64,000 bases of DNA from Leucobacter triazinivorans (GCF_004208635.1 NZ_CP035806.1:992001-1056000), one strand, 5' to 3'. Positions 35,571 to 44,899 are shown, counted from the stretch's first letter. Numbers and translations are program-made. The notes: generated by a model not told the origin, from the letters alone.

Positions 35571-36377
35571 ATGCGATTCGCCGTGATCGGAGATGTGCCG
35601 CTCGAGGAGGGTCGCCGGGCACCCGGTGACCCGCTCGCGGGCGGCGCGGCTCGGGTCGCGACCCTGCTGCGCGACGACGGGCACGAGGTCGAGCTGCTCA
35701 CCGCTGTCACCGCCGATGGCGATGCGCGGCGCCTGCTGCAGCTGCTCGCCGGGATCACCGTCATCGCCTGTTCCTCCGGGATCCCGATCTCCCGCGAGGC
35801 CGCTGTGCCGCGGCGCCCGGACAGCACCGGGGCGTGCGCGACGGATCCCTCGACGCGACCGCCGCTGCCTCGCGTGACCGCGCGCATGGTCCGGGCCGTC
35901 GCTCTCGCGGAGGCCCTCGTCGTCGTGGATCGCGGCCACCGCCTCGCCGATCACCCGGAGCTGCGGGTGGCCGTGCACCGGAGAGGCCTCGACGTCCCCC
36001 TCGTGTGGCTCCCGCACCCGGAGGGCTCCGATCCGGTGCCCTCCTGCCGCCTCGTCGTCCCCGCGCCCGGGGCCGCGATCGCGGCCGCCGCGATCTCCGA
36101 GCGCCCCGCGGTCGCCGTCGAGGCCGCGGAGCAGCTCCAGCGCCGCTCCGGCTGCCGCGCCATCGCGATCCCCCTCGGCGACGGGAGCGCGATGCTCGCA
36201 GAGCTCGACCGCGCGCCGCTGCGCGTGCACGGGGCCGGGGCCTCCGCGGGCGGCCTCGGCGATGAGCGTTGCCGGTTCGCCGCGGCGGCCGCCACCGTGC
36301 TCGCGCGGGGCGGAGAGCTCCGCGAGGCCGTGCGCGTCGCTGCCGCGTCGACGTGGGGTGCACCGCCCGCGGCGTGA
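35571..36377 (+). CDS. Degenerate PfkB/ribokinase-fold protein
   Basis: A 268-residue protein that looks like a reduced HldE/RfaE or ribokinase-type kinase. The N terminus GGAARVATLLRDDGHEVELL resembles the substrate lid motif, and the C-terminal RFAAAAATVLARGGELREAV resembles the helix after the catalytic GAGD loop. In place of GAGD it reads GGLGDERCRFA, so the catalytic Asp is doubtful. Activity is uncertain. GGAGGGGGCC precedes the ATG, and the gene is probably cotranscribed with the DUF6098-like gene. Confidence 0.55.
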   Translation: MRFAVIGDVPLEEGRRAPGDPLAGGAARVATLLRDDGHEVELLTAVTADGDARRLLQLLAGITVIACSSGIPISREAAVPRRPDSTGACATDPSTRPPLPRVTARMVRAVALAEALVVVDRGHRLADHPELRVAVHRRGLDVPLVWLPHPEGSDPVPSCRLVVPAPGAAIAAAAISERPAVAVEAAEQLQRRSGCRAIAIPLGDGSAMLAELDRAPLRVHGAGASAGGLGDERCRFAAAAATVLARGGELREAVRVAAASTWGAPPAA

Positions 36378-36442
36378 CCCCCGCGTTCGCCTCACGGGGT
36401 CCCGACGGAGCCCGGCGATCGCGGAGGCGTCCGCGTTCCGGC

Positions 36443-37450
36443 TCAGCCGCGCCGCTTGCTCCCGCTCAACAGGAGCAGGGCGCACCGCTCATCGGCGCTG
36501 AGGGAGCGGCGCGCGCGCAGCCGCGCCCGCGCCCGCTGCAGACGCCTCACGAGCTCCGGATCCTCGAATGCCGCGAGCGCCCGCGGGTCGATGTACGAGG
36601 ATCTGGTCACCGCCGCGGTGTTCCCGAGGAGCTCGGCCGCCTCTTGCACTGCAGCCCTCGCCGCGGCTGCGGAGCCACGCGGATCCGACAGCTCCTCCGC
36701 ATCCGCCGCCAGCAGCGCACGCACCACGATGAGGGTGCCGCCCCAGGTGCGGAAGTCCTTCGCCGAGAACTCGGCACCCGCATGCCGCTTCACGTATGCG
36801 TTGACGTGGCTCGCCCGCAGCGTGTGCACCGCCTCGTCGTCGTCGAGGAAGTGGAAGACCTCGTGCCCCGGCAGCTCACCCAACCGGGCCAGCAGCCGGG
36901 CGACGCGCGGATCCCGCACGCTCCTGCGATGCCGTCGACCGCTCTTGCCCGTGAAGTCGAACTCGACCGAGCCGTTCGATACCCGCACGTGCCGCGTGCG
37001 CAGGGTCGTGACCCCGTAGCTGCGGTGCCGCTGCGCGTACTCGGCGTTGCCGACGCGGAACAGCTCGCGATCGATGAGCCGGATGACGCACGCCGTCACC
37101 CGATCCCGGCTCAGCCGCCGCCGTCGGAGATCCCGGTCCACCCGGGCGCGCAGTCTCGGAAGCGCCTCGCCGAAGCGCGCGATCCGGTCGAACTTGCGCC
37201 GCTCCATGCGCCGTCGGAAGGCCGGATGATAGATCGTCTGCGTGCGCCCCGCCGCGTCGTGCCCGCGGGCGAGCACCTTCGCCGACGGAGATCGTGCGAT
37301 CTCGACATCGGTCCAGGCGGGCGGGATCGCGAGCGCGTCCAGTCGCTCGATCTCGCGGCGCGCACGGATGCGGCGCCCGCCCAGCCGATAGACGAAGGCG
37401 CCGTGCTCGACCTCACGCGTGATCGGCAGTCTGCGGCGCCGGCTCGGCAT
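36443..37450 (-). CDS. Type IB DNA topoisomerase (poxvirus-like)
   Basis: A 335-residue topoisomerase that relaxes supercoils by a 3'-phosphotyrosine intermediate. The catalytic region contains SAKDFRTWGGT, and the nucleophile is Tyr286 in SSYIDPR. The N-terminal segment RRIRARREIERLDALAIPPAWTDV and the FDFTGKSG motif are typical of bacterial TopIB. The ATG at 37,450 lies inside the end of the upstream ligase gene (38-bp overlap), so the two are likely cotranscribed. Confidence 0.92.
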   Translation of the reverse strand: MPSRRRRLPITREVEHGAFVYRLGGRRIRARREIERLDALAIPPAWTDVEIARSPSAKVLARGHDAAGRTQTIYHPAFRRRMERRKFDRIARFGEALPRLRARVDRDLRRRRLSRDRVTACVIRLIDRELFRVGNAEYAQRHRSYGVTTLRTRHVRVSNGSVEFDFTGKSGRRHRRSVRDPRVARLLARLGELPGHEVFHFLDDDEAVHTLRASHVNAYVKRHAGAEFSAKDFRTWGGTLIVVRALLAADAEELSDPRGSAAAARAAVQEAAELLGNTAAVTRSSYIDPRALAAFEDPELVRRLQRARARLRARRSLSADERCALLLLSGSKRRG

Positions 37451-38573
37451 CGACCCTCGCCTCCACGCCGAGGCCCTGGCTGCACGAACGGTAGAGGTCG
37501 AGCAGGCCGGGAATGCCCGCCGCGCGGAACCGGTCGAGCTGGAGGCGCGCCGGGGCTCCGTCGCGCCTCCGCTCGACATACGCGTGCACCCGCTCGAGAT
37601 CGCCGAAGCGCCGCAGTTCGGGCTCCACCGTCTCGACGGTGCGCTCGACGAACTCCAGGGCGGGGACCGACGACCCGGAGAGCGGATCGACCAGCTCGGT
37701 CGACAGCCCGTTGCGCGCCGCGATCCAGATCGCGCCGTCGACGAGCCCCGGCGCGATCCGCGGCCGCGGCTCACCGGCCTCCGCGTCGCGCAGGCAGCGT
37801 GCGACGAGCGCGCGCACCAGGGCGGCGAAGGCGACCGCGTCGGCCACCTCGAGTTGGGCATCGGCGATGCGCAGCTCGAGCGTCGGGTAGTTCTGCGAGA
37901 GGCGCGCCTCCCAGGTCACGATGCCGGGATCGAGCAGCACGCCGCTGCTCACGAGCTGCTCGACCGACGCCGCGTACTCCTCCCCGTCGGCGAAGGGCGG
38001 CGGATACCCGGTCACGGGCCAGGAGCGGTTCATGATCTGCCGCCAGCACGCGAAGCCCGTCTCCGCTCCCAGCCAGACGGGCGAGTTGGCGGTGAGGGCG
38101 AGCAGCATCGGTGCCCAGCGCGCGAGCCGCGCCAGAGCCTCGACCCCGGCATCCGGCGACGGGATCTCCACGTGCACGTGCGTCCCCGTGACGTACTGGT
38201 GCGCCGACGCGCTGCGCAGCTCCGCGTCGATCGCGCGGTAGCGTGCACGGGGCGTAACGGTGCCCGCCTCCTCCCCGCCCACCGGCGGGAGGCCGGTGCC
38301 GGCGAGCACGATGCCGCGGTTCGCGGCCTCTCTCGATACGGCGGATCGGAAGCCCGCGAGCGACTGCTCGGCCTCTTCGGCCTCCCGGCACACGGGTGTC
38401 GCGGTCTCGAGCTGGCTCGAGAAGAACTCCCGCTCGGCCCGGGCTCCGAGTTGCGGAACCGCGAGGATCAGCTCCGCGGCGCGGTCGCTCGGCAGCCCCG
38501 TTTCCGCGTCCAGCAGCAGGTACTCCTCCTCGACTCCGAAGGTGGGCGCATCGTGCGCGTTCCCGTTCACCAT
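37413..38573 (-). CDS. ybdK: Carboxylate-amine ligase, YbdK / GCS2 family
   Basis: A 386-residue member of the glutamate-cysteine ligase 2 family, which forms gamma-glutamyl peptide bonds. The N terminus FGVEEEYLLLDAETG and the motifs SAHQYVTGTHVHVEIPS and NSPVWLGAETGF are diagnostic. The true substrate of these weak ligases is unknown. The ATG at 38,573 has GGGAGAG directly upstream and is preferred over the longer frame. It overlaps the topoisomerase gene at its end. Confidence 0.9.
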   Translation of the reverse strand: MVNGNAHDAPTFGVEEEYLLLDAETGLPSDRAAELILAVPQLGARAEREFFSSQLETATPVCREAEEAEQSLAGFRSAVSREAANRGIVLAGTGLPPVGGEEAGTVTPRARYRAIDAELRSASAHQYVTGTHVHVEIPSPDAGVEALARLARWAPMLLALTANSPVWLGAETGFACWRQIMNRSWPVTGYPPPFADGEEYAASVEQLVSSGVLLDPGIVTWEARLSQNYPTLELRIADAQLEVADAVAFAALVRALVARCLRDAEAGEPRPRIAPGLVDGAIWIAARNGLSTELVDPLSGSSVPALEFVERTVETVEPELRRFGDLERVHAYVERRRDGAPARLQLDRFRAAGIPGLLDLYRSCSQGLGVEARVDAEPAPQTADHA

Positions 38574-38673
38574 CTCTCCCCCTCTCCTCCCCGGACCGGA
38601 CCTGGTCGCCCGATCACGATCCTTCACACGGGCCCGCGCCCCCGGCCCTGCGCTGTCAGCGGGGCACCGGCCC

Positions 38674-39147
38674 TCAACCGCCGACCGTTCCCCCCGGCCG
38701 ATCCACGGTGCCGCGCCACGCCCCCGTCTCGAAGCCGTTCGTCTCCAGCAGCCGGGTGAACTCGCGCAGGTCCGCTCCGACCTGCGCGTCGTCGAGCTGC
38801 AGGGCCGCGCCCGCGTGCTCGACGAGCCCCTCGGGCTCCCAGTCCAGCTGCAGCCGCACCCGGGTCTCGTCGTCGTCGAGACGGTGGAACGTCACGACTC
38901 CGGCGTGCCGCGGCCCCTCCACGCTCTTCCACGCGATCCGCTCATCGGGGATCTGCTCGGTGATCTCGGCGATGAATCTCCGTTCGACGCCCGCCACCCG
39001 CACCCGCCAGGCGAGCCGGGTGTCGTCGACCTGGCGCACCTCCTCCACGCCCCACATGAAGGCCGGGAAGTCCTCGAACTGGGTCCACTGGTTGTACACG
39101 GTGCGCACGGGGAGCCCGATATCGATGTCGCTCGTCACGGTGTGCAT
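38674..39147 (-). CDS. SRPBCC-family lipid-binding-fold protein
   Basis: A 157-residue START/SRPBCC fold (polyketide cyclase type). The motif PVRTVYNQWTQFEDFPAFM and the following VEEVRQVDDTRLAWRVRVAG are characteristic. These small proteins bind hydrophobic ligands; none can be named here. The ATG at 39,147 has GAGACGAC upstream. The neighbours do not set its function. Confidence 0.88.
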   Translation of the reverse strand: MHTVTSDIDIGLPVRTVYNQWTQFEDFPAFMWGVEEVRQVDDTRLAWRVRVAGVERRFIAEITEQIPDERIAWKSVEGPRHAGVVTFHRLDDDETRVRLQLDWEPEGLVEHAGAALQLDDAQVGADLREFTRLLETNGFETGAWRGTVDRPGGTVGG

Positions 39148-39253
39148 GTCGTCTCCTTCGCATCTGCCTGCAGGGTCGGTTCCGAGCGTATGGGCCTGGC
39201 GTCCGGGTGTCTGCGGGGTTGATTTCCCAGGCGCGCGCAGGGTAGCGCAGCGA

Positions 39254-40237
39254 TCAGTCGCCGCGGTCCGCGTACTCCGGCAGAGGGTCGCTCGGCACCA
39301 CCACCACGTCGTGCACCTTCCAGTCGAGACTCGAGATCAGCTCGGCCGCCGCCGCCAGCCCCTCGAGCCGCACGGACGCCTCGCGCGGCTGCACGAAAGC
39401 CTCGACGTGCAGCACCTGCCCCTCGTCCCGGATCCTGACCGCGGCATCGGCCACCCACTCCAGCTCTCGGAGGCGCGTCACGATCTCCGCGCCCAGCGGA
39501 TGCGGCTCCGCTCCGTCGACCGTCCGGGCTCGCTGATCCATGAGGTCCGAGATGGCGGCGCCCGTGTTGTGCAGACCGTCGCGCACGATGCCGAGAGCGA
39601 TGAAGAGCGCTGCCGCCCCGTCGAGCCACCACAGGCCGAGACCCACCCCCAGCACGCCGACGATTGAGGCGGCGTTGGTGTGCCAGTCCGCCTGCGCCAT
39701 ATCGGCGTCGGCGAGGAGCAGCTTGTTGTGGAGCACCGGCGCGATGCGGGCCTTCGCGGGGCCGTAGAGCAGCACCGGCCCCACCACGATCACCGCCATC
39801 ACTCCGATCATGATCCATCCGAGCCAGACGGTGTGCCCCAGCACGCGAAGCGTGCCGATCGTCGGATGCTCCGCGGCCACGAGCCCGGTAGCGGCCTCGA
39901 TCGCGAGCTGCGTGCCGACGACGAGCAGCGCGACGCCCGCGACGAGGTGACCGACGCCCATGGCGCGGTGCCAGCCGTACGGATGCTTCAGCGAGGGCTT
40001 GCGCCGCACGAGCAGCAGCGCCGCGAAGAATGCGAGCTGCGGCAGGAGCGAGAGCATGTCTTCGATCCAGGCCGTCCGCATCGCCTGCGAATTGCCGAGC
40101 ACGAACGCGATCACGACGATGGTGCAGACGGTGTATCCGATGGTGAACAGCTGCCAACGGATCGCGCTGCGCAGGGCCCGCTGCTGCGCCGCCGGAAAAT
40201 GCTCGCGGTCGCCTTGCCGGAAGGCTGCGCGAGTCAT
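39254..40237 (-). CDS. Cation diffusion facilitator family transporter
   Basis: A 327-residue protein with about six helices and a C-terminal cytoplasmic domain of the CDF metal-efflux family. The helix 2 and 5 metal sites read DMLSLLPQ and ADWHTNAASIVG, slightly different from the usual HxxxD pairs, and LMDQ follows. Substrate metal unknown (Zn, Co or Fe). Its start overlaps the preceding lipoprotein stop by 4 bp, so the two are coupled. Confidence 0.85.
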   Translation of the reverse strand: MTRAAFRQGDREHFPAAQQRALRSAIRWQLFTIGYTVCTIVVIAFVLGNSQAMRTAWIEDMLSLLPQLAFFAALLLVRRKPSLKHPYGWHRAMGVGHLVAGVALLVVGTQLAIEAATGLVAAEHPTIGTLRVLGHTVWLGWIMIGVMAVIVVGPVLLYGPAKARIAPVLHNKLLLADADMAQADWHTNAASIVGVLGVGLGLWWLDGAAALFIALGIVRDGLHNTGAAISDLMDQRARTVDGAEPHPLGAEIVTRLRELEWVADAAVRIRDEGQVLHVEAFVQPREASVRLEGLAAAAELISSLDWKVHDVVVVPSDPLPEYADRGD

Positions 40238-40719
40238 GAACCGACCTCCCGGTCGAGAAAGCGCTCGAGTTCGGAGAGGAGGGCGTTCTCGCCCAGCGGC
40301 ACGAGCACGACGAGCGGCCGGCCGTCCGACCCCGGCACCCCCGGATAGGGGCGGCTCACACCGACGCGGTCGGCCCAGGGGGTGCGCTCGGTGAAGCCGC
40401 CGATGGCGACGTCGAGCCGCCCGTCCTCGAGCATGGCGACCAGGCTTTCCTCTCCGCGCACCGTCCAGCGCGGGTCGGCGTCGATGCTCCGGGCGAAATC
40501 CTCGGCGATATCGACGAGCGCACCCGACGCCTCGTCGTCATCGATCTCGACGAGCCCGGGCTCCGGCGAGAGCCCGACGCGCAGCTCGCCTCCGCGCACG
40601 CGGTCGAGGGTGCCGTCGGGATCCGCGGGGACCACGAGGCCGCACCCGGCGAGCGCGCCGCCCAGCAGCAGCGTCAGCACGGCGGCGATCGCCGCGTTCC
40701 TCCGACGTCGGCCCCGCAC
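40234..40719 (-). CDS. Lipoprotein with half of a solute-binding family 3 domain
   Basis: A 161-residue lipoprotein: the signal peptide ends at LAGC with Cys26. The remainder resembles lobe 1 of amino-acid solute-binding proteins (RGGELRVGLSPEPGLV, then EESLVAMLEDGRLDVAIGG). It is too short for the full two-lobe fold of about 240 residues. No ABC permease is near; it is coupled to the CDF gene. It could be a reduced sensor or a remnant. Confidence 0.78.
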   Translation of the reverse strand: MRGRRRRNAAIAAVLTLLLGGALAGCGLVVPADPDGTLDRVRGGELRVGLSPEPGLVEIDDDEASGALVDIAEDFARSIDADPRWTVRGEESLVAMLEDGRLDVAIGGFTERTPWADRVGVSRPYPGVPGSDGRPLVVLVPLGENALLSELERFLDREVGS

Positions 40720-40817
40720 CGGTCCCCCCTCCCGCCGCGGCTGCGCGCACGGCGCTCAGCTTCGAGTGTGCCGCGCCGCACGCGCGAACGCACCGGGCTT
40801 GACACGGCCGCGAACGG

Positions 40818-43112
40818 CTACTCGGAACCGACGACGATCCCCGTGCGCAGCTCGGCGAGGAGTGCCAGCACCGCTGCTGCGGTCTCAGGATCGGGCACTC
40901 GTTCGCTCGCGGCGGTCCCGCCCGGCCCCACCTTGATCCCGAGGTCGTCGGGGCCGAGGGTGGTGAAGACGTCCTCATCGGTGACGTCATCGCCCAGGAA
41001 GAGCACGGGCCCCGGCGGGAGGACGTCGCGGATCCGTCGCAGCACCGAGCCCTTGTCGGCGGCCCGCACCGAGAACTCCCGCACCTCCTTGCCCTCGCGC
41101 ACGTGCATGCCCGCCGTCGCGCCCAGCTCGACCGCGGCGGCGAGCAGCTCGACGGCCTGCTCCCGATCGGGCACCTCGCGCGTGTGCACCGCCAGGCCGA
41201 AGGGCTTGTGCTCGAGGCGCACCCCCGCCTCGTCTCCCAGCACGCGCGCGAAGCGCCGCGCCAGCCAGTCGAGCCGCCGCTCCTCGTCCTCCGTGAGCCC
41301 GCCGCCCTCGGCGCCGGATCCGCCCGGGGCCCCGGATCCCGCGTCGATCCCCACCAGCTCGGAGCCGTGCGAACCCGACACGATCCAGGCGTCGATGCTC
41401 AGGCCGGTCTCGGCGAGTCCCTCGAGGGACCGGCCCGTGAGCAGCGCGACACTCGTGCCCTGCGAGGCCGCCAGCACGTCGAGCGCCTGCTGCGCGCGCG
41501 GCAGGATCCTCGCGTCCTGCGGCCGCGGCACGATGGGGGCCAGCGTGCCGTCGAAGTCGGTCGCGACGATCAGCCCGGGCAAGGCCGCGAGCCTGCGCAC
41601 ACGGTCGTCGATGCTGCGCGGCACGAAGGAGGCCCCCACCTGGATCGGCTCGGTGCGCTCACCGCTCGGCCCGACCTGCCGCGACTCCGCGGCGGCCTGC
41701 ACTGCGCCGAGATACCCCGCCGCCCAGTGCGACACGTCGTTGTGGTGCACCGCGCGGCGCAACGAGTGCATGCGCCGCCGCTGCTCCTCCTTCGGCATGT
41801 GGGCTGCGCGCACGATCGCGGCCTTGAGCCCCTCGATGTCGTGCGGGTTGACGAGCAGCGCGTCGCGCAGTTCGTCGGCCGCCCCGGCGAACTCGCTGAG
41901 CACCAGCACGCCCTGCTCGTCGACCCGGCACGCCGCGTACTCCTTGGCGACGAGGTTCATCCCGTCGCGCAGCGGCGTCACCAGCAGCACGTCGGCCGCC
42001 AGATAGAGCGCCACCATCTCGTCGCGCTGATAGCCGCGGTGCAGATACACGAGCGGTGCGCGGCCGATCGCCCCGTGCTCTCCGTTGATGCGGCCCACCG
42101 TCACCTCGACCTCGTCGCGCAGCTGCCGGTAGGCCTCCACACGCTCGCGGCTCGGGGTGGCGACCTGCACGAACACGATGTCGGCGGCGTCGATCTCGCC
42201 GTCGGCGAGCAGCTCGTTGTACGCCTTGAGCCGGTGCCTGATCCCCTTCGTGTAGTCGAGCCGGTCGATGCCGAGCATGAGGGTCTTCGGGTTGCCGAGC
42301 TCCTCTCGGATCTCCTGCGCGCGACGGCGCACCTCGGGGCGCTCGGCCACGGCCGCGAATGCGGCGGCATCGATCGAGATGGGGAACTCCTGCGCGAGCA
42401 CCGTGCGGGACGGGCGGTCGGCGGTGGCCGGCACGACGACGGTGTTGCCGAGCGCGGGCGCCCGCGTGAAGCGCTCGGCCGTCATGCGGAAGGCAACCGC
42501 GTCGGTGACTTGCTGGAAGCCGATGACATCGGCCCCGAGGAGCCCCTCGACGATGCGCTTGCGCCAGGGCAGCTGCGCGAACAGACGACTCGGGGGGAAG
42601 GGGATGTGCAGGAAGAACGCGATGGTGAGGTCGGGCCTCAGCTGCCGCAGCAGCGCGGGCACGAGCTGCAGCTGATAGTCGTGCACCCACACGATCGCGT
42701 CCTCCGCGGCTTCCTGCGCCACGCGCTCGGCGAAGCGCCGGTTCACCTGCCGGTAGCGGTCCCACCATTCGCGGTGATACTCGGGTTGTGCGATGACGTC
42801 GTGGTACAGCGGCCAGAGCGTGCCGTTGGAGAACCCCTCGTAGTAGAGCTCGACGTCTTCCTCGCTCAGCTCGACCGGCGCCAGCCGCATCGATCCGATC
42901 TCGAACGGATCGACGCGCTCGTCGGCGCTGCCGGCCCAGCCGACCCAGAGGCAGCCGAGCTGCTCGACGATGGGCTCCACCGCCGTCACGAGCCCGCCGG
43001 GCGACGTGCGCCAGGACGTGCTGCCGTCCTCGTTGACGACGCGATCGACCGGCAGACGGTTCGAGACCATCACGAGCTCGCGCCCCCCGGTCATGTTCCT
43101 CAAATCGGTCAT
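40818..43112 (-). CDS. OtsA-OtsB fusion: trehalose-6-phosphate synthase/phosphatase
   Basis: A 764-residue bifunctional protein. Residues 1-480 are a GT20 trehalose-6-phosphate synthase (MVSNRLPVDRV, PGGLVTAVEP, VHDYQLQLVPALLRQL, FPPSRLFAQLPWR, GIDRLDYTKGI). Residues about 510-764 are a HAD phosphatase of the OtsB type (ATDFDGTLAPIV, then LLTGRSLEGL and FLGDDVTDEDVF). Together they turn UDP-glucose plus glucose 6-phosphate into trehalose. GGAGGTGCC precedes the ATG. The open frame beyond the ATG is not coding. The usual bacterial arrangement is two separate genes. Confidence 0.95.
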   Translation of the reverse strand: MTDLRNMTGGRELVMVSNRLPVDRVVNEDGSTSWRTSPGGLVTAVEPIVEQLGCLWVGWAGSADERVDPFEIGSMRLAPVELSEEDVELYYEGFSNGTLWPLYHDVIAQPEYHREWWDRYRQVNRRFAERVAQEAAEDAIVWVHDYQLQLVPALLRQLRPDLTIAFFLHIPFPPSRLFAQLPWRKRIVEGLLGADVIGFQQVTDAVAFRMTAERFTRAPALGNTVVVPATADRPSRTVLAQEFPISIDAAAFAAVAERPEVRRRAQEIREELGNPKTLMLGIDRLDYTKGIRHRLKAYNELLADGEIDAADIVFVQVATPSRERVEAYRQLRDEVEVTVGRINGEHGAIGRAPLVYLHRGYQRDEMVALYLAADVLLVTPLRDGMNLVAKEYAACRVDEQGVLVLSEFAGAADELRDALLVNPHDIEGLKAAIVRAAHMPKEEQRRRMHSLRRAVHHNDVSHWAAGYLGAVQAAAESRQVGPSGERTEPIQVGASFVPRSIDDRVRRLAALPGLIVATDFDGTLAPIVPRPQDARILPRAQQALDVLAASQGTSVALLTGRSLEGLAETGLSIDAWIVSGSHGSELVGIDAGSGAPGGSGAEGGGLTEDEERRLDWLARRFARVLGDEAGVRLEHKPFGLAVHTREVPDREQAVELLAAAVELGATAGMHVREGKEVREFSVRAADKGSVLRRIRDVLPPGPVLFLGDDVTDEDVFTTLGPDDLGIKVGPGGTAASERVPDPETAAAVLALLAELRTGIVVGSE

Positions 43113-43289
43113 GGCACCTCCTGCGGCTCTCCCCCGCAGTCTATCGATCCCGTGTTTCGCTGCGGTGACCCCGTGACACGAGCCGCAACTCGCCGCCGCC
43201 TCACCGCGGATCCACAGCGCGCACTCGCGTACGATCGCCATTCGGGATCGACCCGCGATCCTCGATTCACCAGCGCGTTGGAGGGCACG

Positions 43290-43877
43290 ATGCACACCGA
43301 GGAATTCCTGCAGCGGATGGACGCCGGGGAGCCCGCGCGTCCGGGCACCGAACTCGCCGCGAAGATGCACGAACTCGCGGAGGAGGCGATCCGCCTGTGC
43401 ATGGCTCTGAACTCCCGCTACGCGACGCCGGAAGAACGGGTCGGGATCATGCGCCGGATCACGGGGCGGAGCGTTCCGGATTCGTTCGCCGTATTCCCGC
43501 CCTTCACCACGGACTGCGGCAAGAACCTCCGCATCGGTGAACGGGTGTTCGTCAACAGCGGCTGCCGCTTCCAGGATCAGGGCGGGATCACGATCGGCGA
43601 CGACGCGCTCATCGGGCACAACGTGGTGCTCGCCACGCTCGACCACGCGCTGCCCCCGGAGGATCGCGCGACGACGGTGCCGCAGCCCATCGTGATCGGC
43701 TCGCGCGCATGGATCGGAGCGAACGCGACGGTGCTCGCGGGCGTCACCATCGGCGACGGCGCGGTCGTGGCCGCGGGCGCGGTGGTCACCCGCGATGTCG
43801 CGGCCCGCACCGTGGTCGGCGGGGTGCCGGCCCGGGTGATCCGCACGCTCGACGACCCCGATCCGCACCCGGCCTAG
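43290..43877 (+). CDS. Hexapeptide-repeat O-acetyltransferase (maltose/galactoside type)
   Basis: A 195-residue left-handed beta-helix acetyltransferase, using acetyl-CoA to acetylate a sugar or alcohol. The hexapeptide repeats (GGITIGDDALIGHNVVLAT, then IGSRAWIGANATVLAGVTIG) and the C-terminal GVPARVIRTLD are clear. The catalytic His lies in TLDHALPP. The ATG is preceded by GAGGGCACG. It is convergent with the CBS-domain pair, with a 4-bp overlap at the stops. Confidence 0.9.
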   Translation: MHTEEFLQRMDAGEPARPGTELAAKMHELAEEAIRLCMALNSRYATPEERVGIMRRITGRSVPDSFAVFPPFTTDCGKNLRIGERVFVNSGCRFQDQGGITIGDDALIGHNVVLATLDHALPPEDRATTVPQPIVIGSRAWIGANATVLAGVTIGDGAVVAAGAVVTRDVAARTVVGGVPARVIRTLDDPDPHPA

Positions 43878-44899
43878 AGCCTGAGCCCGGCTCCGCCGGG
43901 CAGCACCCGTCTGAGCACGTCTGACATGGTGATCGCTCCGACGAACTCGCCGTCGCGGGCGACCACGGCGAACTGCTCGCCCGCGGCGCGCATCCGGCCG
44001 AGCGCCTCGTACACGGGGGTCGCGACGTCGAGCACGAAGCAGTCGCGCGCGGCGGCTGCGATCCCGCGATCGCCGGGCTCCAGCAGCACGTCGCGCACAT
44101 GGACGACCCCGGGCGCCACGCCGGGCCGGTCCACCAGGATGCGGAGATGGCCCGAGCCGGCGGCGGCGGCGCGCACGTCGGCGACGGTCGACGCCTCGTC
44201 GACCGCGGTGGGATGCCAGCCGCCCCCGGGCAGCAGGTCGGCCACCCGCAGCCGTTCGAGCTCGAAGACGTGCGCCAGCTGCGTGCGGAAGGAGTCGTCC
44301 AGCGTGCCCACGGCGGCGGAGTGCTCCACGAGCTGCCGGATCGTATCGATGTCCTGCCCGCCCGGCCCGCGGGAGTCGGCGGGAACGAACCCGCTCGCGG
44401 CGACGAGTCGGTTCGCGATGCGGTTGACCCACACCAGCAGGGGCCGGAGCACCCAGGCCAGGGCGCGCGCGGGGATGCCGATGATGTTCGCCGCCAGCTC
44501 GGGGTGGGCGATGGCCCACGACTTCGGCGCCATCTCGCCGATCACGAGGTGCAGGAAGGTGACGAACAGCAGCGACAGCAGGAATGCGCCGGTGTCGGCG
44601 AGCCACGCCGGGGCGCCCCACCCCGCGAGAACGGGGCCCAGCCACGCGTCCACCGCCGGTTTGGTGACCGCGCCGAGGGCGAACGTGCAGATCGTGATGC
44701 CGAACTGAGCCACGGCGAGCATGATCGTCAGCTCGTTCATGCCCCGGAGCGCCGCACGTGCGCTGCGCCGTGTGCGGGCCTGCTCTTCGAGACGGTGACG
44801 ACGGGCCGCGAGCAGCGCGAACTCGATCACCACGAAGAAGGCGCTGAGCACGATCAGCAGCGCGGTCGCGACGGCGACGAAGACGGGTGAGTCGGTCAT
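43874..44899 (-). CDS. CNNM/CorC-type membrane protein (DUF21 plus CBS domains), gene 2
   Basis: A 341-residue protein: the N-terminal DUF21/CNNM membrane domain has about four helices (ELTIMLAVAQFGITICTFALG, then HLVIGEMAPKSWAIAHPE). A degenerate CBS-pair region follows. The family is linked to Mg or Co transport in other bacteria. It overlaps the upstream paralogue by 4 bp. Its C-terminal CorC_HlyC module is missing, so it is shorter than its partner. Confidence 0.9.
   Translation of the reverse strand: MTDSPVFVAVATALLIVLSAFFVVIEFALLAARRHRLEEQARTRRSARAALRGMNELTIMLAVAQFGITICTFALGAVTKPAVDAWLGPVLAGWGAPAWLADTGAFLLSLLFVTFLHLVIGEMAPKSWAIAHPELAANIIGIPARALAWVLRPLLVWVNRIANRLVAASGFVPADSRGPGGQDIDTIRQLVEHSAAVGTLDDSFRTQLAHVFELERLRVADLLPGGGWHPTAVDEASTVADVRAAAAGSGHLRILVDRPGVAPGVVHVRDVLLEPGDRGIAAAARDCFVLDVATPVYEALGRMRAAGEQFAVVARDGEFVGAITMSDVLRRVLPGGAGLRL

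Noticed and set aside
40818..44645. 1275-codon minus-strand frame
   Set aside because: Only the first part from 43,112 down (OtsA-OtsB) is coding. The rest lies opposite to the acetyltransferase and is Arg/Pro-rich shadow sequence.
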